DNA from: Bacteroidetes bacterium UBA6183
GTDB lineage: Bacteria; Bacteroidota; Bacteroidia; UKL13-3
DNA: 64,000 bases
Assembly (NCBI GenBank): GCA_002422865.1
Contig: DITN01000075.1
Span: 1-64,000 of the forward strand
Direction: 5' to 3'
A model generated the notes under the pieces. The model was given only the letters and a program-made list of their open reading frames with translations. It was not told where the DNA came from and did not search any database. Below are positions 42,744 through 52,075 of this stretch, in pieces (position 1 is the first letter of the stretch; each line of letters begins with the position of its first letter). A program made the position numbers and the translations under genes.

Positions 42744-42821
42744 AAAATTTGGTGACAGTAAAAGTAAGGATGACAGCTGTTAATACCAAATGATTACTTA
42801 ATGGTATGAGAGTAAAATAAA

Positions 42822-42851
42822 AAGCTGCCTCAATATTTGTTGAAGCAGCTT
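42822..42851 (-). terminator. Terminator of the RND efflux operon
   Basis: AAGCTGC-C-TCAA and TTGA-A-GCAGCTT form an 11-bp stem with one mismatch. On the minus strand TTTTTATTTT follows. It lies 85 bp after the RND permease stop. Confidence 0.82.
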
Positions 42852-42935
42852 GGGTTTGAAACAAAATATAAACGCTAATATTTATTTAGCCGATAGGTTG
42901 CGGTAGTATTATAATCAAACTAACCTACACAGAAA

Positions 42936-45900
42936 TTATTGATGGGTGCTTTTGGTCTGTACTTTTTCCTTTATTCTATCCACTAAATAATATACCATAG
43001 GAACTAAGAATACAGTAAGTATGAGTGATGATAACAGTCCACCAATAATTACCCACGCTAATCCATTTTTCCATTCGGCAGCTGTTCCTGTAGCCATAGC
43101 AATAGGTAACATACCCACCACCATAGAAAGTGTGGTCATTAAAATTGGGCGCATGCGACTTTTACCTGCAATAATTAATGCCTCTTTATAATGAACTCCT
43201 TCGGTTTTTAATTGATTGGTAAAATCGACAATTAGAATGGCATTTTTAACAACCAAACCCATAAGCATGATTAAACCCAATAAAGCAAACAAACTTAAAT
43301 TACTGAGTGATAAGTTAAGTGCAAAAAACGCACCGATGGCTGCAACTGGTATAGAAAACAATACCACGAATGGATACACATAACTATCGTACAAGGCAAC
43401 CATAATTAAATAAATGAGTAAGAAGGAAACAAGCAATACAGAACCAAGTGCACCAAAACTATCGTTTTGTCTTTTTATATCGCTACCCCATGTCATTTGA
43501 ATTTCATTGGGTAATGGGTTTTGTTTTAAGTAACTCACAACATCATCTGCCACAGTTCCAGATGGTCGTCCTAAGGCATCTGCGGTTAGTGTTACTGCAG
43601 GTTGGCGATCTTTACGTTCTAATAAAGAAGGGGAGTTGTCTTGCTCTATTAATGCAAATTGTGAGAGTTCAATAGGAATGTTTTGTGGATTAATAACCAC
43701 CAGGTTTTGCAAATCATTATAGTCTTTTCGGTTAAAATCATTCAACCAAATTCTTATCGGATATTCAGTTCCGTTTTCGGTTAAAGTAGCATCATCATTG
43801 CCACTAAACGCTGTCCTGAGGTTCATTGCCACCAATGCCGAAGATAGTCCAAGGCGTTGCATTTTGTCTTTGTCGGGAACAATTTTATACTCGGGATTTC
43901 CTTGTTCAACTGATAGTCTAACGTTATCTGCACCCGGAATTTTTTCGATGGTGTTTTTAAGTTCTTCAGCCGCTTTCATTACCAAATCAGGTTGGCTACC
44001 ACTTAAAGTAATCTCAATTGGCGCTGTTCTTGGAATTAAGCCTAACGTTGCCATAGAATAGTTGATACTAGCATAACGAGATTTTAACTCTTCTCTAAGC
44101 TGCAACATAAATTTTTCAGTGGGCAAATTTTTCAGTTCTTTTTTAGGCTTGAGTTGTATGGTAAATTCTGTTTTATTCGGATTGCCTACTCCAAGGCTAC
44201 CAATGCCTGTGCTTGGTCCGCCAATATTGCTAAACACAGTCAGTACTTCAGGCTTACTTAAGATGTATGTTTCTATTTGTTGAGCTACATTATTGTTTTG
44301 CTGAATTGAGGTTGATTTATCAAACTCTAATGCCATTCTAAATTTACCTTGATCTCCGGTTGAAATAAGTTCTTTACCAATGATGCCTTGTTTCATTACA
44401 CCAACAGTTAAAACAAACAACAACAACACAATACCACTAAAAATAAGTTTGTGGTTCAACACCCAATCAAGCTTACTTCCATACCAGTTATTAAAGCGTT
44501 CTAATTGATGTTCAAACCAAATTAAAAACCTGTTGAAAGGATTATTAGGTAAAAGGTTTTCTTTTTTGCCAATGCGTGATGCAAGCCAAGGTGTTAATGT
44601 AAAACCAACCAACAAACTTGTTAGTGTTGATGTTACTACAACTACCGAAAATTGCTTTAACATATCGGCAACAAATACTTGTAAAAAAAGTATGGGTAAA
44701 AACACAACCACATCAACCAAGGTTATAGATAAAGCCGCAAAGCCAATTTCCATCCTTCCATCTAATGCAGCCGCGCGTTTTTCTTTTCCTTGATCTAGGT
44801 GTTTTTGAATGTTTTCAAGCACTACCACGGCATCATCAACCAAAATACCAATAATAAGCGACATGGCTAAAAGTGTCATTAAGTTTAAGGTATAACCTAA
44901 AAGCCACATTACAGCAAATGCAGTAACTAATGAAGTTGGTATGGCCACGATAACAATCAATGCATTTCGGAAACTTCGTAAAAACAAGAGCATAACCAAT
45001 GAAACCAAAACAACCGCAAGAATAAGATCAAAAATTACCGAGTTAACAGCAGCAATAGTATTATCGGTACTATCATCTGCAATAATAAACTGCACCAAAT
45101 GGTTAATGTTTTGGTGCTCAATGTATTTTAGTTTTTCACGTACCAATTTTGATACTTCAACTGCATTGGCATCACCTTGTTTTTTTATCAATAACCCAAT
45201 ACCGTTTTTACCATTTAATCTACTTATAGAAGTGGTTTCTTTTGTGCCATCAATTACCTCGGCAACGTCTTTTACATAAACCGGACTACCAGGTAAAGGC
45301 ATAGCCACTTGTACATTTTGTAGGTCTGACAAAGAGGTAAATTTTGCATTAAACCTAACCGGATTATTTTCTGTTGTAGTTTGTATTTTTCCTGCAGGTA
45401 AATCCAATCCCGATCGATTAATGGATTCTACAACCTGCAACATAGAAACACGGTAAAGTTTAAGTTTTTCTCGGTTGATTTTAACTTGTATTTCGCGCTG
45501 TTCTCCACCTAAAATTGTTATTTCTGCTACACCTTTTATTTGTTGTATTTGTGGCAAAAAATCATCTTTCATTTTTTGAAAAAAAACTTCGGCAGGTAAG
45601 TTTGCTGCAGCGCTAATAGACATGATTGGTAAGTCGTTTGGCGAAACTTTACTCATAACCGGACTCTGAATATCCTGCGGTAAATCCCTTTTAATGTTGT
45701 CAATATACCTTTGTGCATCTTGCATGGTTTTATCCAAATTGGTACCATACTTTAAGTTGGCTATTATAACCGATGCATTGGGTAGTGACTTTGTAACCAA
45801 ATAATCTACACCCTCCAGATTGGATAAGGCATCTTCAATTTTGCGCGAAACAGATGTCTCTACCTCGTTGGGCTCAGCCCCTGGATAACCTGTTTTTATT

Positions 45901-46037
45901 ACCACCACTGGCTGATTAAAATCGGGCATTAGCTCGTAGCTTAAGTTTTTGTAACCAATAAAACCTAACAAGGTAAACACGCTGAACATAACTATAATCA
46001 GCGATGGTCGTTTAATAGAAATTTCTGTGATGTTCAT
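42936..46037 (-). CDS. RND efflux permease (HAE1/AcrB-like)
   Basis: 1033 residues, the usual RND length. The inner-membrane trimer exports hydrophobic compounds with protons. Signatures: ISIKRPSLIIVMFSVFTLLG (helix 1), YPGAEPNEVETSVSRKIEDAL, the proton-relay pair in GILVDDAVVVLENI (helix 4) and a C-terminal repeat half with LMGLVVKNAILIVDF. The DD pair and ENI motif indicate a drug-type rather than a metal (CzcA) exporter. It is last in the tetR-lipoprotein-cupin-tolC-hlyD-RND operon. Confidence 0.95.
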   Translation of the reverse strand: MNITEISIKRPSLIIVMFSVFTLLGFIGYKNLSYELMPDFNQPVVVIKTGYPGAEPNEVETSVSRKIEDALSNLEGVDYLVTKSLPNASVIIANLKYGTNLDKTMQDAQRYIDNIKRDLPQDIQSPVMSKVSPNDLPIMSISAAANLPAEVFFQKMKDDFLPQIQQIKGVAEITILGGEQREIQVKINREKLKLYRVSMLQVVESINRSGLDLPAGKIQTTTENNPVRFNAKFTSLSDLQNVQVAMPLPGSPVYVKDVAEVIDGTKETTSISRLNGKNGIGLLIKKQGDANAVEVSKLVREKLKYIEHQNINHLVQFIIADDSTDNTIAAVNSVIFDLILAVVLVSLVMLLFLRSFRNALIVIVAIPTSLVTAFAVMWLLGYTLNLMTLLAMSLIIGILVDDAVVVLENIQKHLDQGKEKRAAALDGRMEIGFAALSITLVDVVVFLPILFLQVFVADMLKQFSVVVVTSTLTSLLVGFTLTPWLASRIGKKENLLPNNPFNRFLIWFEHQLERFNNWYGSKLDWVLNHKLIFSGIVLLLFVLTVGVMKQGIIGKELISTGDQGKFRMALEFDKSTSIQQNNNVAQQIETYILSKPEVLTVFSNIGGPSTGIGSLGVGNPNKTEFTIQLKPKKELKNLPTEKFMLQLREELKSRYASINYSMATLGLIPRTAPIEITLSGSQPDLVMKAAEELKNTIEKIPGADNVRLSVEQGNPEYKIVPDKDKMQRLGLSSALVAMNLRTAFSGNDDATLTENGTEYPIRIWLNDFNRKDYNDLQNLVVINPQNIPIELSQFALIEQDNSPSLLERKDRQPAVTLTADALGRPSGTVADDVVSYLKQNPLPNEIQMTWGSDIKRQNDSFGALGSVLLVSFLLIYLIMVALYDSYVYPFVVLFSIPVAAIGAFFALNLSLSNLSLFALLGLIMLMGLVVKNAILIVDFTNQLKTEGVHYKEALIIAGKSRMRPILMTTLSMVVGMLPIAMATGTAAEWKNGLAWVIIGGLLSSLILTVFLVPMVYYLVDRIKEKVQTKSTHQ

Positions 46038-46048
46038 ACTTACTTTAG

Positions 46049-47119
46049 TTAGTTGGCCTTAACAGATGCTCCATCAAATAGGTTAATAAAGCCTTTGGTC
46101 ACAATGATATCACCTTCTGTGAGTCCACTTTTTATGACTGATTGGTTGTTGATTATTTGGGCAACTACTACCTGTTGTAATTGGGCTTTGCCATTTTTTA
46201 CCACATAAACTTGTGAGGTGTTTTGGTTATTAATAATAGACGATGATGGAATAATGATTGCTCTTCGCTCTTCGCTGTCACCGATTTTTACCTTACCAAA
46301 CATACCCGATTTTATCTTCAAACCGTTGGTGTTTTGTACGGATAATTGTACCGGAAAACTATTTCCCATATTGGCTTTGCTACCAATTAAGTTTACGTTA
46401 CCGTTTAGGTTTAAGTTGGGGTAAACATCTGAAAAAACAGGGTAGGTTTGGTTTATATTAAACTTACTTAATAAATGTTCTGGCACGTTAATGGTAAATT
46501 TTAATTGGGTAATATCAGTCAATTGAAGCAGTGGCATACCTGGTGCTGCAAAAGCACCTTCTTCGGTTAGTTTGGCTGTAATTACACCTCCAAAAGGAGC
46601 TTTAATGGTGGTTTTATTTATCTGTTCTAAAACCGTGGCATATTGAATTTTTGCGGCCTTTAAACCTAACTCTGCTTTTTCTAATTGTACTCCTTGAATT
46701 GCATCTGCTTTAGCTAATACACTAAACCTTTTTACATCGGCCTGTAAGCCTTCTAATTGAACTTCAATGTTTTTTAGTTGAAGTTTTAATAGTTCATTAT
46801 CAAGCTGTATAAGGGCTTGACCTTTGTTTACTACCGAACCTGCATCAACCAAAATAGTATTGATTTTACCTTGCACATCGGTGCTTATCTTTGTTTCCTT
46901 ATTAGGTTCAAACGTTCCGGTGTATAGGCTTTCGGGGCTAATGTTTATTAGTTTTATGGTATCGAAATCAACATGCAGTGGCTGCTCCTTATTGTACTGA
47001 TAAACCTTACTTTGTGTTGTGTTTTTATTGCTTTTAAGTTTAATAACCACAACAGCAACAAGGGCTATAATGATAATAACTGGTAAAAGTTTTTTTATTT
47101 TAGTGTTTATTGGATTCAT
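46049..47119 (-). CDS. RND efflux periplasmic adaptor (membrane fusion protein)
   Basis: 356 residues. One N-terminal helix (about 10-28) anchors a periplasmic protein with the HlyD/AcrA layout: TDVQGKINTILVDAGSVVNKGQALIQLD (lipoyl half 1), a short coiled-coil hairpin (about 110-170), TIKAPFGGVI...EGAFAAPGMPLLQLTDITQL (lipoyl half 2 and barrel) and a membrane-proximal domain ending EGDIIVTKGFINLFDG. It links the RND pump to the TolC-like channel; gaps to both neighbours are about 11 bp. Confidence 0.94.
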   Translation of the reverse strand: MNPINTKIKKLLPVIIIIALVAVVVIKLKSNKNTTQSKVYQYNKEQPLHVDFDTIKLINISPESLYTGTFEPNKETKISTDVQGKINTILVDAGSVVNKGQALIQLDNELLKLQLKNIEVQLEGLQADVKRFSVLAKADAIQGVQLEKAELGLKAAKIQYATVLEQINKTTIKAPFGGVITAKLTEEGAFAAPGMPLLQLTDITQLKFTINVPEHLLSKFNINQTYPVFSDVYPNLNLNGNVNLIGSKANMGNSFPVQLSVQNTNGLKIKSGMFGKVKIGDSEERRAIIIPSSSIINNQNTSQVYVVKNGKAQLQQVVVAQIINNQSVIKSGLTEGDIIVTKGFINLFDGASVKAN

Positions 47120-47130
47120 AATGTTTTTTG

Positions 47131-48459
47131 TTAAAATTTTAAATTACCACTCACTCTCTTTAGTTCTAAATCAGACTTTAAGTATTCAACCAATGCGTTT
47201 AAGTAGTTTTGCTGCGACTCTCGTATTGCGTTATCAGCCAGTAACACATCTGTTAAATTTGCGGTACCTTCTTTTTGCATAAGTATTGTTTGATGATAGA
47301 TTTCGCGAGCAAGCTCTACTTGTTGTGCAATTGTTTTTACAGTGTTTTGTGATACCTGACGTTGCATCAATGCATTTTCTATTTGAGCATTGTTTTGATC
47401 AACTTGAAACGAAAGTTGAAGTGCTACATTTTTTTGCTCAATCCTTTTTTGATTTAATTTTCGCTGTGTTGTTGTACCGCTAAAAATTGGGTAGGAGATC
47501 TGCACACCAGCAAAGCCAATAGGATAAAACTTTAAAAACTCGTTGGGTTGTTTGTCGTATCCAAAACCATTGGTGCCGTATGTTCCATAAAGGTTAAGGT
47601 TAGGTAAAAACCTGGTTTTATTTAATGTTTTGATTTCATTTTTAATAAGTATGGCATTGGTCTCAATTAACTTTTGCTCTATGGTTGATGCATTTTTGTA
47701 ATTTGCCATTTGCTTAAAATCAATATTGTTATCAATAGCTAATTCTTGGCTTAACGACAAACCCATAAACAATTTCAGAGCATTTAAAATTTGCTTGTTT
47801 TTACTTGTTAAGTTTTCATTTTGGGTAGTTAGTTGGGCAACTTGCAGCCTTACTTTATTTACATCACTTACTTTGGCTAATAACTGTTGGTTTAATAACT
47901 CCATGTTGGCCAATAACTTTTTGGCATTAGATAAGTTACTATCAATAAATAAAATTTGGTGCTGTAAAATTTGTGCGTTGTAGTAAAGCGTTGTTACTTC
48001 AAACAGCACTTGCTCTTCGCTTTTCTGATACTGCAGGTTGGTTATTTCGCCCGCTAATTTTGTCGCTTCAATTGCTCCATAAATTTGGGCATTGTACAAG
48101 GGCATTAAAAATTGCAGGTTAGCATTGATGTTGTGTTGTACACCAAATTGGGCCTCTTTAAACTGTCCTTGAGGTGCCATTGCATTAAAAGTAGACAATG
48201 GTAAAAGTTGATAGGGCATGTTGGTAAAATACTTGTAATCTGCATTGGCACTTATTTTAGGAAGTAACCCTGCTTTGGCTTCTTGGTGTTTTTCTGTGGC
48301 AATAGCAAGGTTGTTTTTACCCAACTGCAAATTTTTGTTGTTTACCTTGGCCGTATCTAAGCACTGTTGCAACGTCCAAGCCTGTGCATGAATACTTTTT
48401 GAGGGAAGTGCCAATAGGGCGATAAATACAATTAGTATGTGAGCGTTCACTAACTTCAT
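47131..48459 (-). CDS. TolC-family outer-membrane efflux channel
   Basis: 442 residues with a signal peptide (ALLALPSKSIHAQA). WTLQQCLDTAKVNNKNLQL starts the first of two OEP repeats; the long helices rich in Gln/Asn and Ala (about 140-240 and 340-430) form the periplasmic tunnel, and FYPIGFAGVQISYPIFSG is the typical strand segment of repeat two. It provides the outer-membrane exit of the tripartite pump. Confidence 0.93.
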   Translation of the reverse strand: MKLVNAHILIVFIALLALPSKSIHAQAWTLQQCLDTAKVNNKNLQLGKNNLAIATEKHQEAKAGLLPKISANADYKYFTNMPYQLLPLSTFNAMAPQGQFKEAQFGVQHNINANLQFLMPLYNAQIYGAIEATKLAGEITNLQYQKSEEQVLFEVTTLYYNAQILQHQILFIDSNLSNAKKLLANMELLNQQLLAKVSDVNKVRLQVAQLTTQNENLTSKNKQILNALKLFMGLSLSQELAIDNNIDFKQMANYKNASTIEQKLIETNAILIKNEIKTLNKTRFLPNLNLYGTYGTNGFGYDKQPNEFLKFYPIGFAGVQISYPIFSGTTTQRKLNQKRIEQKNVALQLSFQVDQNNAQIENALMQRQVSQNTVKTIAQQVELAREIYHQTILMQKEGTANLTDVLLADNAIRESQQNYLNALVEYLKSDLELKRVSGNLKF

Positions 48460-48471
48460 GATGCAAAAAAT

Positions 48472-48759
48472 TTATTTGATTAATATTAGCTGACTTAATT
48501 CCATGGCATTAATCCAGTGTTTTACCATCGGTTCAATAGTTATATAATCGCTATTGTTGAGTGTGATTTTTAAACCCTTCTCGTTCTCAAAAATAACTTG
48601 TCCAGTAACACAAACAAGTAGTGCAGGATATTTGGTAATGTGCTCTTTTAAGGTTTCGCCTTTTGCAATTTGTATGGCAGTTGTGTTACTTGTTTCTGTT
48701 TTAAAAACTGAAACTGCCGACACCGGCTTGGGTTCTTGGTGCAATTCTTTTAATTTCAT
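48472..48759 (-). CDS. Small cupin-like protein
   Basis: 95 residues, cytoplasmic. A single cupin core is suggested by IQIAKGETLKEHITKYPALLVCVTGQVIFE (G-x5-H-x-x...G) and YITIEPMVKHWINAMELSQLILI (G/P-x4-H). One potential metal ligand in each cupin motif is kept, but the others are degenerate, so catalytic activity is doubtful. It overlaps the lipoprotein gene by 4 nt and lies 12 bp before tolC, so it is expressed with the pump. Confidence 0.7.
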   Translation of the reverse strand: MKLKELHQEPKPVSAVSVFKTETSNTTAIQIAKGETLKEHITKYPALLVCVTGQVIFENEKGLKITLNNSDYITIEPMVKHWINAMELSQLILIK

Positions 48760-49220
48760 TGGAAGTACTGATTAAATGTTACAAATGATTGCTTTATGGC
48801 ATTGAAATTTTTTTCGGCTTCGTTATTACTACTTGATTTTGCAAGTACATCAACCAGATCTATGTAAGGCAATAGCCATTTGTGCAACTCATCGTGTGCT
48901 TTACCTTCCATCGTACAATTTGAAGTTAACAAATCGATATTGGTTTGTAACTTAGTGGCAAGTTGTTTCAAATCTCTGTCAGGCGTTTGAGCATGTGCAT
49001 TAACATCATTTTCCATATTGCGAATAATAGTTAGCATTTCATCAACAACTTTCCATTTTTTACCGTTTTCAAGTTCAATATTGTATTCGTTATGGTTAGT
49101 TTGATGTTGCGTTTGCTCCATACTGTTGCTGGCAGGCAAACTATTTGTTTGGTTTGAAGAGTTGTTGCAACCCCAAAGCGCAAGACTTAAAAGCGAAGGT
49201 AAAAGGAATTTTATTTTCAT
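48756..49220 (-). CDS. Lipoprotein in the efflux operon, unknown function
   Basis: 154 residues with a lipoprotein signal (MKIKFLLPSLLSLALWGC), a Ser/Asn/Gln-rich spacer and a mostly helical mature part (KWKVVDEMLTIIRNMENDV, then LKQLATKLQTNIDLLTSNC, HDELHKWLLPYIDLVDVLA), a likely four-helix bundle with one Cys and several His. It is not recognised as a named family. Overlapping starts and stops with tetR (4 nt) and the cupin gene (4 nt) tie it to the pump, perhaps as a periplasmic sensor or metal binder. Confidence 0.7.
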   Translation of the reverse strand: MKIKFLLPSLLSLALWGCNNSSNQTNSLPASNSMEQTQHQTNHNEYNIELENGKKWKVVDEMLTIIRNMENDVNAHAQTPDRDLKQLATKLQTNIDLLTSNCTMEGKAHDELHKWLLPYIDLVDVLAKSSSNNEAEKNFNAIKQSFVTFNQYFQ

Positions 49221-49810
49221 GATTCTAACATTTTTAATAAGCCTGATAATACCACTTTGCCATCGTTAACAAGGTTTGATTTATGTCCTGATATTTTCCA
49301 TTTAAGAACCACCATACGCATGCTTCCCATTACAATGGTGGCAATGGTTTCTGGTGCCAATAGTTTGGCGTAAACCCCTTGTTCCTGACCTTTTTTTATG
49401 ATAGATATGATGTTGTTACGCATAATATCCATTAATCCGGATACTTTATCGGTTAGTTCTTTATTAAACTGAAAAATTCCCTCCGAAAAAATGATACTAA
49501 TGATTGCAGGTTTTTTAACGAATGTTTTTAGTTGTGAATCGAACATAGCCTTCAGTTGTTCTGATGGGTGTTGTTCTTCATCCGTTAAGATCTCGGCAAG
49601 GCGCTTGTTCATGCTCGAAACAAAGTAGGTTATTAACCCAAGTAATATTTCATTCTTACTTTTAAAATGGCGGTATAATGCCGCTTCCGAAAGATTTAAA
49701 TCTGCGGCTAAGTTTTTTATGGTTAACTCTTGTATACCATGGCTGTCAATACGATGAGTGGCAGCTTCCATTATTTCTATTTGCCTTTCTGTAAAGCTGG
49801 TAACATTCAT
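49217..49810 (-). CDS. TetR-family regulator of the RND efflux operon
   Basis: 197 residues from ATG 49810; the frame extends 34 codons upstream across the promoter and operator, so that extension is rejected. The N-terminal helix-turn-helix is clear (TERQIEIMEAATHRIDSHGIQELTIKNLAADLNLSEAALYRHFKSK). The C-terminal ligand domain resembles that of FadR/AcrR-type repressors. It heads the efflux operon and a near-perfect palindrome overlaps its -7 element, so autoregulation and control of the pump are likely. Confidence 0.92.
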   Translation of the reverse strand: MNVTSFTERQIEIMEAATHRIDSHGIQELTIKNLAADLNLSEAALYRHFKSKNEILLGLITYFVSSMNKRLAEILTDEEQHPSEQLKAMFDSQLKTFVKKPAIISIIFSEGIFQFNKELTDKVSGLMDIMRNNIISIIKKGQEQGVYAKLLAPETIATIVMGSMRMVVLKWKISGHKSNLVNDGKVVLSGLLKMLES

Positions 49811-49820
49811 ATTAGATGTC

Positions 49821-49846
49821 TTTGTAAGTAAGTGTTCACTTACAAA
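49821..49846. promoter_or_regulatory. TetR-type operator of the efflux operon
   Basis: TTTGTAAGTAAGTGTTCACTTACAAA: outer arms TTTGTAAGT/ACTTACAAA (9 bp) and an overlapping inner palindrome AAGTG-TT-CACTT. It overlaps the -7 element and the predicted start of transcription of tetR, the usual site for autorepression. Confidence 0.8.
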
Positions 49847-49872
49847 GGTAGGTATACATTTAACTAAACCAA
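49843..49872 (-). promoter_or_regulatory. Promoter of the tetR-efflux operon
   Basis: Minus strand TTG (49872-49870), 19 bp, TACCTTTG (49850-49843), predicted leader about 28 nt to ATG 49810. Confidence 0.72.
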
Positions 49873-49973
49873 ACCATAATATATTTAATTTAGGTATATT
49901 GATTAAAATCATGGCATCATCAAATCAGGAAACCGGATAAGTATTAAATGATGATGCCCGCCACAAATAGAAG

Positions 49974-50011
49974 AAACCCTACTAATTATGAAAATAAAAT
50001 TAGTAGGGTTT
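49974..50011 (-). terminator. Terminator after pepT
   Basis: AAACCCTACTAATT (49974-49987) and AATTAGTAGGGTTT (49998-50011) form a perfect 14-bp stem with a 10-nt loop, just beyond the pepT stop on the minus strand; TTTCTTCTATTTG follows. Confidence 0.85.
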
Positions 50012-50018
50012 GATATAA

Positions 50019-51251
50019 TTATCTCTCAGCTACAAGCTTCGATATCTCTAAACATACATCAACTGCTTTTTGCATGTCTTGTACGCTTACGTATTCCAAT
50101 TTACTGTGTATGGCCATTTCGCCTGTAAAAATATTAGGGCAAGGCAATCCCATAAAACTTAAACGACTGCCATCGGTTCCTCCTCTAATATTGGTAATGG
50201 TAGGAGTAAGGCCTGCATTTTTGTAGGCTTGCTCCGCAATTTGCATCACATGTGGTTGTCCATCCAAAATCTCTTTCATGTTGCGGTATTGTTCTTTTAC
50301 AGCAAACTCAAAGCTTGAACCCGGGAAAGCATCATTGGCTTTTTGTGCCAACTCGTGCAACATGTTTTCGTGATCGGCCAACTTAGCTGTAACAAAATCG
50401 CGGATAATAAACTGCACTTTGGTTTGCTCTAATCCACCACTTACCGCAACCGGATGCACAAAACCTTCGTAACCTTCGGTTACTTCAGGAGTTAATTTAT
50501 CGCTTGGTAAACTATTGATAAAATAGGCAGCTACTTTTTGTGAGTTTACCATTTTGCCTTTGGCATAACCCGGATGCGCACTAACTCCGTTAAAAATAAT
50601 GGTACATGCATCAGCACTAAAGTTTTCTCCTTCCAAATGTCCGCGCTCGCCACCATCAAGGGTATAACCAAAATCGGCATTTAGTTTTTTCATATCGGCT
50701 TTATCTACACCACGACCAATTTCTTCATCGGGTGTAAATAAAATACGGATGTCGCCATGTTTAATTTCAGGGTGTTCTTGTAGCAATTGCGCCACATTCA
50801 TAATAATGGCCACACCGGCTTTATCATCAGCACCCAATAAGGTTTTACCACTTGCGGTAATGATATCATCGCCAATGCGCTCATTTAAGTAAGGATGGTT
50901 GTTTTTGCTTAATACCTGTGTGTGATCGTCCGGCAATACAATATCGCTGCCATCCCAGTTTTTATGCAAAATAGGTTTTACATCTTTACCACTGCAATCG
51001 GGTGCAGTATCTACATGGCTGCAAAAACAAACGGTAGGTACTTTTTTATCCAGGTTTGATTTTACAGTGGCATACACATATCCAAACTCATCCATTTCGG
51101 CATCGGTAATGCCCATGGCCTGTAATTCTTCCACCAAAAGTTTACTTAAGTTTTTTTGTTTTAATGATGATGGCGTGGTGTCCGAATTTGGATCTGCTTC
51201 CGTATCAATTTGTACATAGCGCATTAAACGCTCGGCTACTGTATAGTTCAT
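50019..51251 (-). CDS. pepT: Peptidase T (tripeptide aminopeptidase)
   Basis: 410 residues, the family length. Zinc ligands and catalytic residues of the M20 di-zinc fold: CFCSHVDTAPD (H-x-D), LLGADDKAGVAI (Asp), TPDEEIGRG (catalytic Glu-Glu), YTLDGGERGHLEGENF (Asp) and the final His in MAIHSKLEYVSV. A lid/dimerisation domain occupies about 210-310 with SAHPGYAKGKM. It releases the N-terminal residue from tripeptides. Upstream DNA (51252-51386) holds only short tandem repeats and its promoter. Confidence 0.96.
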   Translation of the reverse strand: MNYTVAERLMRYVQIDTEADPNSDTTPSSLKQKNLSKLLVEELQAMGITDAEMDEFGYVYATVKSNLDKKVPTVCFCSHVDTAPDCSGKDVKPILHKNWDGSDIVLPDDHTQVLSKNNHPYLNERIGDDIITASGKTLLGADDKAGVAIIMNVAQLLQEHPEIKHGDIRILFTPDEEIGRGVDKADMKKLNADFGYTLDGGERGHLEGENFSADACTIIFNGVSAHPGYAKGKMVNSQKVAAYFINSLPSDKLTPEVTEGYEGFVHPVAVSGGLEQTKVQFIIRDFVTAKLADHENMLHELAQKANDAFPGSSFEFAVKEQYRNMKEILDGQPHVMQIAEQAYKNAGLTPTITNIRGGTDGSRLSFMGLPCPNIFTGEMAIHSKLEYVSVQDMQKAVDVCLEISKLVAER

Positions 51252-51264
51252 TGTTTAGTTATTA

Positions 51265-51372
51265 GTTGATTGGTTGATTGGTTGATTGGTTGATTGGTTG
51301 AATAGTTGATTGGTTATTGGTTGATGGTGATTTCGAATTTCGAATTTCGTGCTTCGTGCTTCGTGCTTCGAT
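51265..51372. repeat. Short tandem repeats upstream of pepT
   Basis: GTTGATTG is repeated four times in tandem (51265-51296), followed by three degenerate copies (to 51326). A 7-bp series follows: TTTCGAA twice, TTTCGTG, CTTCGTG twice, CTTCGAT (51331-51372). It is slippage-type DNA between two minus-strand genes with no coding content; no spacer structure, so not CRISPR. Confidence 0.85.
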
Positions 51373-51386
51373 TTTCTCACTCCATT

Positions 51387-52058
51387 TTATCTTCCGCCAA
51401 ATATACTGCTTCCTACCCTTATCATGGTTGAGCCGTGTTTAATGGCCAATTCATAATCGCTGCTCATGCCCATGCTTAACTCAGTAAAACTTTCCGGTTT
51501 TAAAATAGGGTACCGGTGCATTTCTTGTTTTAGGGTGTTAAAAAATTGGTGTAAACCTTCAAATTCATGTTCAATTTGTGTGTTATTATCGGTGTTGGTG
51601 GCCATGCCCATCAAACCACAAATATTTACATTATTTAGTTGTTGCGTTTTTGCGTAGTGCAATAATTCAATCACTTCCTCATTACTCAACCCAAATTTTG
51701 TTTCTTCTTTTGCAATGTACACTTGCAGCAATACATTAATTGTTCGGTTGTTTTTAACGGCTTCTTTATTAATGGTTTCAAGTAATTTAATGCTATCAAC
51801 CGCATGTATTAAATGTACAAAGGGCGCAATGTATTTTACTTTGTTGGTTTGCAGGTGGCCAATTAAATGCCACTCGGTATCTAATGGCATTTGTGGTTGC
51901 TTGTTAACCACTTCTTGTACCTTGTTTTCGCCAAAAGCACGCTGACCGGCTGCATAGGCTTCTTGCAACATTTCAATGGGTTTTGTTTTACTTACCGCAA
52001 TAAGTTTTACGTGGCCCGGTAATTGTTGCCTTATTTTTTCAATATTTGCAGCTATCAT
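51387..52058 (-). CDS. yggS: YggS-family pyridoxal-phosphate homeostasis protein
   Basis: 223 residues. VKLIAVSKTKP (Schiff-base Lys), RAFGENKVQEVVNK, EWHLIGHLQTNKVK, LLQVYIAKEETKFG and ELSMGMSSDYELAIKHGSTMIRVGSSIFG are the YggS/PLPBP motifs, including the phosphate-binding C-terminal Arg-x-Gly-x2-[IL]FG. It binds and buffers PLP. Its ATG is 17 bp from the divergent DUF4296 gene, so the promoters must overlap coding DNA; a -7 match TATTTTTG sits at 52086-52079. Confidence 0.95.
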   Translation of the reverse strand: MIAANIEKIRQQLPGHVKLIAVSKTKPIEMLQEAYAAGQRAFGENKVQEVVNKQPQMPLDTEWHLIGHLQTNKVKYIAPFVHLIHAVDSIKLLETINKEAVKNNRTINVLLQVYIAKEETKFGLSNEEVIELLHYAKTQQLNNVNICGLMGMATNTDNNTQIEHEFEGLHQFFNTLKQEMHRYPILKPESFTELSMGMSSDYELAIKHGSTMIRVGSSIFGGR

Positions 52059-52075
52059 ATTTTAAAAAATCAATC

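Noticed and set aside
51265..51372. Possible CRISPR array
   Set aside because: Repeat units are 7-8 bp with no spacers; this is simple tandem-repeat DNA.
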